A stretch of DNA of 11,965 nt from Endomicrobium sp. (GTDB lineage: Bacteria; Elusimicrobiota; Endomicrobiia; Endomicrobiales; Endomicrobiaceae). The position numbers and the translations under genes are program-made. Below are positions 1 to 6,936 of the stretch, piece after piece. The stretch covers positions 1 through 11,965 of the forward strand of contig JAITAQ010000066.1 in NCBI GenBank assembly GCA_031283985.1, in the 5' to 3' direction. Position 1 is the first letter of the stretch. Every line of letters starts with the position of its first letter. The notes under the pieces were generated by a model. The model saw nothing but the letters and a program-made list of their open reading frames with translations, was not told where the DNA came from and ran no database searches.

Positions 1-588
1 AAAGCTTTGTCATGGCTTTTAGACAATTTTTGGCTTGCAGCGGTTATAATATTTGCTGTGATATTTCAGACGGAAATACGTAATCTTTTGGCTCAAGTAG
101 GCGGTCATCTGTGGGGATCTAAAGCAAAAATCAAGGATTCTTACTTAATTGAAATAATTGATGCTGTTGAAGATTTAAGCTCTTCAATGGCGGGGTGTCT
201 TATCGCTATAGAAAATGAAATTGGCTTAAAAAATTTTACGGAGACAGGCGTGTCACTTAATGCCGATATTTCTAGAGAACTTCTTCTTTCAATTTTTAAG
301 AATAAATTTGCTCCTTTGCATGACGGTGCAATTATAATTTCCAACACTAGGATAATATCTGCGGGCTGTGTTCTCCCTTTAAGTCATGACACGAATGTAA
401 AATTGTTTGGGACAAGGCACAGAGCTGCCCTTGGATTAAGCGAAGTGACAGATGCCGTTGTTGTTGTTGTTTCAGAAGAAACTGGACAAATTTCGGTGGC
501 TCATGATAGTAAGTTGCATGGTAATATCTCTCTCTCAAAACTTCGGGAGATAATCAATACAAACGGCGAGGTTTTGAGAACAAAATGA
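1..588 (+). CDS. cdaA: Diadenylate cyclase CdaA (DacA/YbbP type), 5' end outside window
   Basis: Membrane-bound diadenylate cyclase that makes c-di-AMP from two ATP. The frame is open from base 1, so the gene starts upstream; a TTG at 7 is only an apparent start. The visible part begins in the last N-terminal transmembrane helix (WLAAVIIFAVIF), followed by the family's FQTEIRNLLAQVG linker and the DisA_N domain. Active-site motifs are intact: DGA at codons 108-110 (base 322) and GTRHRAALG (RHR at bases 415-423), then VVVVVSEETGQISVA. The missing part should be about 70-80 residues carrying the first helices. The stop TGA (586-588) overlaps the ATG of the next small ORF as ATGA, implying translational coupling. 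CdaA next to glmM is a well-known conserved arrangement, and GlmM is reported to bind and restrain CdaA in Firmicutes. Identification is firm; the 5' truncation is a window effect. Confidence 0.93.
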   Translation, partial: KALSWLLDNFWLAAVIIFAVIFQTEIRNLLAQVGGHLWGSKAKIKDSYLIEIIDAVEDLSSSMAGCLIAIENEIGLKNFTETGVSLNADISRELLLSIFKNKFAPLHDGAIIISNTRIISAGCVLPLSHDTNVKLFGTRHRAALGLSEVTDAVVVVVSEETGQISVAHDSKLHGNISLSKLREIINTNGEVLRTK

Positions 589-683
589 CAAGACTATTTG
601 CAAAAATCAAAAAAAAATGGCATCTGAAGGTGCTTGCGTTTATTCTTGCACTTTTTGTATGGCTATACGCGAGATATATGTAA
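585..683 (+). CDS. 32-residue single-helix peptide, probable minimal CdaR (YbbR-like) remnant
   Basis: A 32-codon ORF sits exactly between cdaA and glmM, where full-length cdaR lies in many genomes. Its ATG overlaps the cdaA stop (ATGA) and its TAA (681-683) directly abuts the glmM ATG at 684. The peptide has a basic N-terminus (FAKIKKKWHLK), one hydrophobic helix (VLAFILALFVWLYA, about residues 16-29) and a two- or three-residue tail. This pattern of basic stretch, then LKxLAxxLAxxLWLY, is how CdaR/YbbR proteins begin. All extracytoplasmic YbbR repeats are absent and no decayed remainder follows, because glmM starts at once. It could be a clean truncation kept as a membrane partner of CdaA, or a non-functional leftover kept for coupling to glmM. 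Position and sequence character are seen directly; the CdaR relationship is inferred from family knowledge. Confidence 0.7.
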   Translation: MTRLFAKIKKKWHLKVLAFILALFVWLYARYM

Positions 684-2021
684 ATGAAAATATTTGGCAC
701 AGATGGAATTAGGGGAGATTCTTCTAAATTTCCATTTGATAATACTACTCTTAATATTATAGGTTGTTCTATAGCCGAAGTTCTGGGTGACAATAAGCGT
801 GTTCTTATTATCCGCGACACTAGAGAGTCCGGCAAAAGGATACAGACAAAACTTTCTGAAGGAATGTCTGCTATTGGAGCCAAGATGGTGCTTGGTAGCA
901 TTATGCCTACGCCCGCAGCTTCTTTGCTTGTAAAAAATGGGAATTATTGCGCTGCAGTTGTTATATCGGCAAGTCATAACCCTTATACAGACAACGGAAT
1001 TAAAATTTTTAATTCTAATGGATATAAACTTTCAAGCTCAATAGAAGAGAAAATAGAAGCAAAGATAAATAAATACATCACTTCAAAGGACGTTTTGCCA
1101 ATAAAAAAGATATCTTTAAAAGAAAATTCAGGACTTATAAAGTTTTACGAAAATTTTATTATAAAAAATTTCTCTGGTAAAAAACTTAAAGGCAAGACCA
1201 TAATTTTAGACTGTGCGCATGGTGCTTCCTATAAATGTGCTCCGCACATTTTAAAAAAATTGGGTGCAAGTGTTATATCATTAAACGTTAATCCTAATGG
1301 TAAGAATATAAATTTAAGCTGTGGTGCATTACACCCTCAATCTCTGTCTAAAGCTGTAAAAGAATATAAAGCTTTTTGCGGATTCGCTTTTGACGGTGAT
1401 GCTGATAGATTGATATGTGTTGACGAAAACGGCATGATAAGAGACGGCGATTATTTTTTATCTTCAATGTCTATATGGTTGAAAAGTAAAAAAAAACTTA
1501 AAAACAATATTTTAGTTTCAACTGTTATGGCAAATATGGGATTGTTCCACGCTTTAAAGAAAGAAAAAATAAAAGTTATATCTTCTAAAGTCGGCGACAG
1601 ATATGTTATGGAAGATATGAAGAAACATAAAGCCTCTCTTGGCGGAGAGCAGTCAGGCCACTTCATATTTAAAGATATATTAGCTACTGGTGATGGAATT
1701 TTGAGTTCTGTTATGATTCTTTCTGCTTTGAGCAGTACAGGCAAAACAATGTCAGAATTTATGAATGTTATTGAAAAAATTCCACAGATTTTAGTACATA
1801 GAAAAGTGCTGAAGAAAGTTCCTTTTGAAAAACTTTTTAACTCGTATAATCTAATAAAAGCTTGCGAAAAATCTCTCGGTTCTGATGGACGTGTGCTTGT
1901 AAGATATTCAGGCACAGAAAATCTTTTGAGGGTTATGGTTGAGGGTAAAAATGTTGACGAGATTAAAAATATTGCCGAAAGTATAGCCGATGCAGTTGAG
2001 AAAGAAACATCTGTACAATAA
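684..2021 (+). CDS. glmM: Phosphoglucosamine mutase GlmM
   Basis: Converts glucosamine-6-phosphate to glucosamine-1-phosphate on the route to UDP-GlcNAc for peptidoglycan and LPS; cytoplasmic, Mg-dependent. At 445 residues it has the usual family length. The four landmarks of the alpha-D-phosphohexomutase fold are present: N-terminal FGTDGIRG (4-11), the phosphoserine loop SASHNP (95-100, catalytic Ser97), the metal loop DGDADR (237-242), the sugar-specificity loop GGEQSGH (320-326), and the phosphate-binding RYSGTENLLRV from 407. The start is fixed by MKIFGTDGIRG, the normal N-terminus, and abuts the stop of the preceding small ORF. No strong Shine-Dalgarno is visible, so translation is probably coupled. 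GlmS, the enzyme that makes its substrate, lies two genes downstream. No damage is seen. Confidence 0.97.
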   Translation: MKIFGTDGIRGDSSKFPFDNTTLNIIGCSIAEVLGDNKRVLIIRDTRESGKRIQTKLSEGMSAIGAKMVLGSIMPTPAASLLVKNGNYCAAVVISASHNPYTDNGIKIFNSNGYKLSSSIEEKIEAKINKYITSKDVLPIKKISLKENSGLIKFYENFIIKNFSGKKLKGKTIILDCAHGASYKCAPHILKKLGASVISLNVNPNGKNINLSCGALHPQSLSKAVKEYKAFCGFAFDGDADRLICVDENGMIRDGDYFLSSMSIWLKSKKKLKNNILVSTVMANMGLFHALKKEKIKVISSKVGDRYVMEDMKKHKASLGGEQSGHFIFKDILATGDGILSSVMILSALSSTGKTMSEFMNVIEKIPQILVHRKVLKKVPFEKLFNSYNLIKACEKSLGSDGRVLVRYSGTENLLRVMVEGKNVDEIKNIAESIADAVEKETSVQ

Positions 2022-2038
2022 AGCAGAGAGGCGGAAAG

Positions 2039-2782
2039 ATGATAAAATTAGGCATAAATATTGATCACATAGCTACGTTAAGGCAATCTCGCAGAGAAGG
2101 TGTTCCGTCGGTTGTTGAAGCTGCTTGTGTGTGCGAAAAAGCTGGAGCTGATGGGATTACTGTTCATTTAAGAGAAGATAGAAGACATATTCAAGACTAT
2201 GACGTTTATAACTTGCGGGAAATTTTAAAAACTAAATTAAATCTAGAAATGGCTGCGAGTGAAGAAGTTCTTGGCGTTGCTTTAGATGTTAAGCCGGATT
2301 CTGTGTGTATAGTTCCGGAAAAAAGGGAAGAACTTACCACCGAAGGCGGTCTTGATGTTAAAAATAACAAAGAAAATCTTTCTAGTATTATATCTAAGCT
2401 TAAAAAAGCTGGAATTGTAGTTAGCATATTTATTGATGCGGATCTAGAACAAGTTTCTGCTTGTTCTGAAGCTGGAGCAGATGCGGTTGAGTTGCATACT
2501 GGAAAATACTCTTTACTTTTTAAAGAAAGCGGTTCTTCGTCAAGAAAATGTAAAGGTGAGCTTAAGAGAATTACTGAAGCTTCAAAGGAAGTTCTTAAAA
2601 GAAAGCTTATATTAAATGCAGGACATGGACTTGATTATGAGAATGTAGGTCAAATCTGTAAAATTCACGGAATGAATGAGTTTAATATCGGATTTTCAAT
2701 AATTTCTAAAGCAATATTTGATGGTATTCAAAAAGCTGTTTTTGATATGAGAAAACTGATAGAGCAGAATTCAAATTTGTAA
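2039..2782 (+). CDS. pdxJ: Pyridoxine 5'-phosphate synthase PdxJ
   Basis: Condenses 1-deoxy-D-xylulose-5-phosphate with 3-amino-2-oxopropyl phosphate to form pyridoxine 5'-phosphate, the last ring-forming step of DXP-dependent vitamin B6 synthesis. The 247-residue TIM barrel is full length. It shows GINIDHIATLRQSR (5-18), ITVHLREDRRHIQD (His43), NLEMA (Glu70), IVPEKREELTTEGGLDV (91-107), ELHTGKYS (151-158) and NAGHGLDYENV (His196). His43, Glu70 and His196 correspond to E. coli H45, E72 and H193. One oddity is NIGFSIIS near the C-terminus, with Phe219 where E. coli PdxJ has His (NIGHAII). It follows glmM by 17 bases with AGAGAGG (2025-2031) seven bases before the ATG; the same 7-mer at the same spacing precedes glmS. 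Its product supplies PLP, used by GlyA elsewhere in the window. Confidence 0.96.
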   Translation: MIKLGINIDHIATLRQSRREGVPSVVEAACVCEKAGADGITVHLREDRRHIQDYDVYNLREILKTKLNLEMAASEEVLGVALDVKPDSVCIVPEKREELTTEGGLDVKNNKENLSSIISKLKKAGIVVSIFIDADLEQVSACSEAGADAVELHTGKYSLLFKESGSSSRKCKGELKRITEASKEVLKRKLILNAGHGLDYENVGQICKIHGMNEFNIGFSIISKAIFDGIQKAVFDMRKLIEQNSNL

Positions 2783-2800
2783 ATTCAGAGAGGTCTACGC

Positions 2801-4630
2801 ATGTGCGGAATAGTGGGTTATATAGGTGAAAAAAATGCTGTAGATATAGTTCTTGCTGGATTAAAAAAACTTGAATATAGGGGATATGATTCTTCAGGCA
2901 TTGCTGTTGTTAAAGATGGACAGCTGCAAATTAGACGAAGCGTAGGCAAATTAAAAAATCTTGAAGAAAGTATAGAAAAAAAACATTTAGAAGCGAATAT
3001 CTCTATAGGTCATACTCGTTGGGCTACGCACGGTAAACCTTCGGAAGAAAATGCTCATCCGCACACAGATCCGACTAAAAGTATAGTTATAGTTCATAAT
3101 GGAATAGTAGAAAATTATGCCGAATTAAAATCAGATCTTGAAAAAGAAGGCGAGGAATTTAAATCTGAAACCGATACTGAAGTAATAGCTCAACTTATAA
3201 AAAAACATTACAACAATAATTTGCTTTTTGCAGTTCAGGAAACTCTTAAAGAAATAAAAGGTTCATATGCTCTTGGCGTAATATGTAAAGATGAGCCAGA
3301 TAAAATAATATGCGCAAGACAAGATGCTTCTCTTATCGTTGGCATAGGCAAAGGTGAAAACTTTCTAGCTTCAGATATTCCAGCACTACTTTCTTACACC
3401 CGCGATATGATTTTTCTTGAAAACGGCGATATCGCTGAATTGACTGCCGACAGAATAACAATAACTGATATTGAAAATAACGTAAAAAACAGAGAAGTAA
3501 AAAATATAAAATGGGATTGTGTACAGGCTGAAAAAGAAGGTTATAAACATTTCATGCTTAAAGAAATACATGAACAGCCTAGAACTATTGAGGATACTTT
3601 CAGAGGTAGAATTTATCCAGATGAAGGTCGTGTTTATATTGAAGAGGTTAAATTGTCAAAAGAAGATGTTAAAAATATATCAAATATTTATATCGTTGCT
3701 TGCGGAACTTCTTATCATTCTGGGCTTATTTCAAAATTTCTTTTTGAGAATTTTGCAAAAATAAATACAGAAGTTGATATAGCGTCGGAGTTTAGATACA
3801 GAGAGCCTATTTTAAATGATAGGGTTCTTGTTATAGTCATTTCTCAATCAGGAGAAACAGCAGACACTTTAGCGGCTCTAAGGCTTGCTAAGAGCAAAGG
3901 CTGCATAACTTTAGCGATTTGCAATATTGTTGGATCTAGCATTAGCCGTGAGGCTGACCATGTGCTATACACTCACTGCGGACAGGAAATAGGTGTTGCA
4001 TCTACGAAAGCTTTTACTGGGCAGATCGCTGCTCTTTATATACTTGCATTAGATTGGGCATGTAGAAAGGAAAGTCTTTCAAAAGAACAGTTAAAAAAAT
4101 ATTTAAAGGAATTATGGGAAGTTCCTGTAAAGGTAGGAAATTTTTTAAAACAGGCGGAAGGTGTTCATGAAGTTGTCAAAAAATTTGCACATAAAAGGGA
4201 TTTTTTATACTTAGGTAGGAATGTTAATTATCCCGTTGCTCTTGAGGGCGCGTTAAAGTTAAAAGAGATTTCTTATATACATGCCGAAGGGTATGCAGCT
4301 GGTGAAATGAAGCACGGTCCTATAGCTTTGATTGATGATGAGATGCCTGTGGTTGCTATAGCTGTTAAGAGCAGAGTTTACAAAAAGATAATTTCAAATA
4401 TTGAAGAGGCAAAGGCAAGAGGCGGTACTATTATATTAATAGCAAGCGAATCTGACAAAACTGCTTCAGACAAGGTAGACAACGTAATATATGTTCCGGA
4501 CTGCGACGAGTTCATTTCCCCTATTTTATCTGTAATTCCTCTCCAATTGTTGTCTTATTATATGGCGGTGATGTTAGGTTGCGATGTTGACCGTCCTAGA
4601 AATCTTGCCAAATCAGTTACAGTTGAGTAA
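2801..4630 (+). CDS. glmS: Glutamine--fructose-6-phosphate aminotransferase (isomerizing) GlmS
   Basis: Makes glucosamine-6-phosphate from fructose-6-phosphate and glutamine, the entry step of amino-sugar synthesis. At 609 residues it is full length. The N-terminal Ntn glutaminase domain starts MCGIVGYIG, with Cys2 becoming the nucleophile after Met removal, and has EYRGYDSSGIAV, GHTRWATHGKPSEENAHPH and HNGIVENY. Two SIS domains follow: ACGTSYHSG and SQSGETADTLAALRLAKSKG in the first, then ASTKAFTGQ and the LEGALKLKEISYIHAEG block. Glu489 and His505 match the E. coli isomerase residues, and the C-terminal DRPRNLAKSVTVE carries the active-site Lys604. RBS AGAGAGG (2787-2793) lies seven bases before the ATG, 18 bases after pdxJ. 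No glmS ribozyme or other leader fits in this short gap, so control is presumably with the operon. Confidence 0.98.
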   Translation: MCGIVGYIGEKNAVDIVLAGLKKLEYRGYDSSGIAVVKDGQLQIRRSVGKLKNLEESIEKKHLEANISIGHTRWATHGKPSEENAHPHTDPTKSIVIVHNGIVENYAELKSDLEKEGEEFKSETDTEVIAQLIKKHYNNNLLFAVQETLKEIKGSYALGVICKDEPDKIICARQDASLIVGIGKGENFLASDIPALLSYTRDMIFLENGDIAELTADRITITDIENNVKNREVKNIKWDCVQAEKEGYKHFMLKEIHEQPRTIEDTFRGRIYPDEGRVYIEEVKLSKEDVKNISNIYIVACGTSYHSGLISKFLFENFAKINTEVDIASEFRYREPILNDRVLVIVISQSGETADTLAALRLAKSKGCITLAICNIVGSSISREADHVLYTHCGQEIGVASTKAFTGQIAALYILALDWACRKESLSKEQLKKYLKELWEVPVKVGNFLKQAEGVHEVVKKFAHKRDFLYLGRNVNYPVALEGALKLKEISYIHAEGYAAGEMKHGPIALIDDEMPVVAIAVKSRVYKKIISNIEEAKARGGTIILIASESDKTASDKVDNVIYVPDCDEFISPILSVIPLQLLSYYMAVMLGCDVDRPRNLAKSVTVE

Positions 4631-4789
4631 GTTTTGTTTTGTATTTTTATCTAAGACTGTGACTGAAATGCTTTAGAAACTTACCTGCATGGAACGGTAT
4701 TTTATTTAGACAGATTGTTTGTTATAGTCTGTGAAGTTACAGATTCTAGTTTCAATTTTTTTAGAAATCTTATAATTAAAAAGTTTAAA
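4631..4789 (+). promoter_or_regulatory. Spacer before acpS with alternative weak hairpins and a T-run
   Basis: This 159-base spacer has no gene. ACAGATT occurs at 4710-4716 and again at 4739-4745, and AGTCTGT (4726-4732) between them can pair, with one G-U, to either copy, so two mutually exclusive 7-bp stems are possible. A run of seven T's (4756-4762) follows about ten bases after the second stem. TATAGT (4723-4728) resembles a -10 box but has no convincing -35. It may hold the terminator of the glm operon and/or the acpS leader. The stems are short and AT-rich, so this is weak evidence. Confidence 0.25.
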
Positions 4790-5125
4790 ATGAAAATAGG
4801 CATAGATATAGAAGAGGTTAAAAGATTTGATAAGTACGTGAAAGATAAAACATATCTTAAACGTATATTTTCAAAAGAGGAAATATTATATTCTTTAGCT
4901 AAAAAAAATGCAGCGCAGTATTTAACTGCTCGCTTTGCGGCTAAAGAAGCCGTATGGAAGGCTTTAAGCTCAAAGAATAAGAAACTTATAATAACCGATA
5001 TATCTGTCAGAAACGATAAAGATGGCAAGCCTCAAGTTTATGTAAAGAATAATAAATATAATAAAATAAATATATCCTTGTCTCATACGAAAAAATACGT
5101 TGTTGCGGTAGCAATTGCTTTTTAA
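4790..5125 (+). CDS. acpS: Holo-[acyl-carrier-protein] synthase AcpS
   Basis: Transfers 4'-phosphopantetheine from CoA to apo-ACP, activating it for fatty-acid and lipid-A synthesis. The protein is 111 residues, slightly shorter than the usual 120 or so. It shows GIDIEEVKRF (Asp6, metal ligand), IFSKEEILY (26-34), ARFAAKEAVWKAL (47-59, Glu53 the second metal ligand) and a C-terminal ISLSHTKKYVVAVAIAF. The frame is open from 4715, but the ATG at 4790 is chosen because MKIGIDI is the typical family start and the upstream 25 residues look like translated spacer. No clear Shine-Dalgarno precedes it. Four bases separate its stop from the nnrD ATG, so the two are co-transcribed, a pairing common in bacteria. 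Confidence 0.93.
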   Translation: MKIGIDIEEVKRFDKYVKDKTYLKRIFSKEEILYSLAKKNAAQYLTARFAAKEAVWKALSSKNKKLIITDISVRNDKDGKPQVYVKNNKYNKINISLSHTKKYVVAVAIAF

Positions 5126-5129
5126 CGTT

Positions 5130-5966
5130 ATGAAGAAACAAGAAATTAAAAACTTCATCTGTAAATTAAAAAGAAAGCCTGACAGTCACAAATATGATTT
5201 TGGACATGTTTTAGTCATTGCAGGTTCTAAGACCATGCCCGGCGCTGGAGCTTTATGCTGTTTAGGAGCATTTTATTCTGGAGCAGGTCTTGTAACATAT
5301 GCTGTTAAACAAAACTTTTTAATTCAAGCTTGTTCATTGTCTAGACCAGAGACACTATTTTACATATATAAAACAGCATCGGATATTCTTAACTACGTCA
5401 AATTAAGAAGAGTTACATCTATAGTTGTAGGACCTGGACTTAAATCAGATTATAAATTTGTTCATAAAATTATTTCTTCAGTTAATATTCCTATAGTTTT
5501 AGACGCTTCCGGAATTTCTGTTTTTAATGGTATTTCAGACAAGCTTAATGACGCAAAATCTAATCTTATACTAACACCTCACTTAGGGGAATTTTCTAAA
5601 CTTTTGAATATTTCACTTGATTCTATAAAAAGTAACAGAGCAAAAATAGCAGTGGATTTTGCTAACAAAAATTCTCTTATATGCGTTCTTAAAGGTAAGG
5701 ATACGCTTGTTATTTCAGATGAAGAAATTTATATAAATAATACAGGTACTCCTGCTATAGCTACAGCAGGAAGTGGCGATGTTTTGAGCGGGATGATAGC
5801 TGCATTTATAAATATTGGCGATGATATTTTTGAGGCTGTAAAGTTTGCAGTATTTGTTCATGGATTAGCAGGAGAGTTGGCTGAGAAAGAAAAATTCCAA
5901 ATAAGTATTGTTGCAAGCGATATAGCTGAAAATATTTATAGAGCCATAAAGCAAATTTCGCATTGA
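5130..5966 (+). CDS. nnrD: ADP-dependent NAD(P)H-hydrate dehydratase (YjeF C-terminal domain), stand-alone
   Basis: Repairs the damaged cofactors NADHX and NADPHX by dehydration; a ribokinase-like fold. The 278 residues cover just the dehydratase domain: HKYDFGHVLVIAGS (20-33), the GAGALCCLGAFYSGAGLVT segment, TPHLGEF (149-155), VLKGKDTLVI, and TGTPAIATAGSGDVLSG with catalytic Asp217 in GSGD (214-217). The partner epimerase domain (YjeF_N), often fused in front, is absent, and only four bases separate this gene from acpS. Either the epimerase is encoded elsewhere or was lost. The ATG at 5130 is preferred over an in-frame TTG at 5115 that overlaps acpS. The gene is intact, with no stops or shifts, in contrast to what follows. 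Family assignment is firm; the exact physiological substrate set is inferred. Confidence 0.9.
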   Translation: MKKQEIKNFICKLKRKPDSHKYDFGHVLVIAGSKTMPGAGALCCLGAFYSGAGLVTYAVKQNFLIQACSLSRPETLFYIYKTASDILNYVKLRRVTSIVVGPGLKSDYKFVHKIISSVNIPIVLDASGISVFNGISDKLNDAKSNLILTPHLGEFSKLLNISLDSIKSNRAKIAVDFANKNSLICVLKGKDTLVISDEEIYINNTGTPAIATAGSGDVLSGMIAAFINIGDDIFEAVKFAVFVHGLAGELAEKEKFQISIVASDIAENIYRAIKQISH

Positions 5967-5987
5967 TTATATATATATTGAGACAAA

Positions 5988-6597
5988 ATGGATTTTGAAA
6001 GAAAAGTTATAGAAAACAGAAGTCATATACATAAAAATCCAGAGCTAGGTTGAAAAGAATTTAAAACTGAAAAATTCATTGAGTTTAAACTTAATGAATT
6101 GAAAATTCCATATAAACGAGTTGTCGGTACTGGGGTGGTCGGTATTATAAAATAAAATTTTCTTGGAAAACAATAGCTTTAAGGGCTGATATAGATGCTT
6201 TAGGTGTAAATGATTGACTATGAGTCAGTAAATACAGGAGTTATGCATGACTTGTGGTCATGATGCGCACACTGTGATAATGCTTGTAGTGGCAGAGCTT
6301 TTAAACATGAAAAAAACGAATTGAATTGAAATATAAAATTTATTTTTTAACCAAATGATATAAGGACAAAGCCGCGTTAGTTGAAGCAATCAGTTTTGTA
6401 AATATGGCGTAAAGTATTATATCAAGAGAATTGACGCTTTGGAAATTGCTTATAGCGTTAAATGTAAAGTTGACTATATTCCACTTATATGGAACGCTTT
6501 AATAAACATACCTAAGACTACTGAAGCTGGCATAAAAGCGGCTAAAGAATTTTATGGCAAACAAAATGTTGAAATATTGCAAAAACCATCTATGTGG
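5988..6597 (+). pseudogene. Decayed M20-family amidohydrolase (HipO/AmaA-like)
   Basis: Remnant of an M20D metallo-amidohydrolase (hippurate/N-acyl-amino-acid hydrolase type). The N-terminus reads RSHIHKNPELG then TGA (6051), KEFKTEKFIEFKLNELKIPYK in the same frame, GTGVVGIIK then TAA (6153). After a one-base loss the frame continues as TIALRADIDAL. The metal-binding CGHDAH is readable (6253-6270) but an extra base in front breaks MHACGH. KFIFQP is partly recognisable near 6340, the SIISRE-IDALE piece near 6420 needs another shift, and GKQNVEILQKPSM (ending 6594) is the family's C-terminal KPSMGGEDF region. About 610 bases remain of an expected 1170, so there are also internal deletions, notably after KFIFQP and after IDALE. 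The first ATG (5988) is 21 bases after nnrD. Clearly dead. Family is confident; substrate cannot be told. Confidence 0.88.
6073..6100. repeat. 28-bp near-perfect palindrome
   Basis: AATTCATT-G-AGTTTAAACT-T-AATGAATT reads the same on both strands except for one symmetric position (G at 6081, T at 6092), so 13 of 14 half-site positions match with no spacer. It lies in the M20 remnant, where the translation (FIEFKLNEL) still resembles the family, so it may be a coincidence of coding sequence. It could otherwise be a protein-binding dyad or a cruciform-forming site. Function unknown. Confidence 0.6.
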
Positions 6598-6897
6598 GAG
6601 TTCAAATTACCCAAGACATACGGGGCGCGATAGCCAAGTAGTTATTCTTCCAAAAGCTCCCGTTTGGATTTTTGCTTATTGGGAGATCTCTTTTGATAAT
6701 TTTGGAGAATTGTCAAGACAATACAATGCCGAGTTTGACTTTTCTGCTTTTGTAATTTAGAGTTTATGACGCTACAGTCATGGATTTCCTATGCGGGATT
6801 TATTTTTAAGAATAGAGAATTTATATGTGTCCCAAAATCTAATCTTCTTATTGCTAAAATGTATTATGACCATTTTCAAGACTGCAAAAAATTATGA
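6598..6897 (+). pseudogene. Remnant of a DUF4912-like protein
   Basis: Immediately after the M20 C-terminal scrap the reading changes family. FKLPKTYGAR (6601-6630, then TAG) continues in another frame as DSQVVILPKAPVWIFAYWEIS, then FDFSAFVI. After one extra base it reads RVYDATVMDF. The order LPxxYG, V-hydrophobic-L-x-x-P-x-W-x-x-AYWEIS, RVYD is the pattern I know from DUF4912 proteins. A later piece, EFICVPKSNLLIA, ending at TGA 6895-6897, may be its continuation, but is less sure. At least two frameshifts and several stops make it non-functional. The 5' half of the gene is missing, removed by the deletion that fused it to the M20 remnant. The family's function is not established. The assignment comes from memory of the motif and was not searched. 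Confidence 0.6.
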
Positions 6898-6936
6898 AAT
6901 AAATACAATGGAAATATCTTTAATGGTTTCAAAAAA

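Noticed and set aside
457..471. Five tandem GTT triplets in cdaA, a possible slippage microsatellite
   Set aside because: They encode VVVVV in the VVVVSEETG strand that is typical of the family, so protein constraint explains them.
2801..2830. Search for a glmS ribozyme or leader RNA before glmS
   Set aside because: Only 18 bases separate pdxJ and glmS, too short for the ribozyme.
4715..4789. N-terminal extension of AcpS by 25 residues
   Set aside because: The extension is unlike any AcpS start, and MKIGIDI at 4790 is the standard beginning.
4631..4789. Possible tRNA in the glmS-acpS spacer
   Set aside because: No T-loop GTTCRA motif or cloverleaf-like pairing is visible.
6051..6053. TGA codons inside recognisable protein sequence, suggesting TGA might be read as an amino acid
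   Set aside because: cdaA, nnrD and argJ end in TGA at family-appropriate positions, and the remnants also contain TAA, TAG and frameshifts, so decay is the simpler reading.
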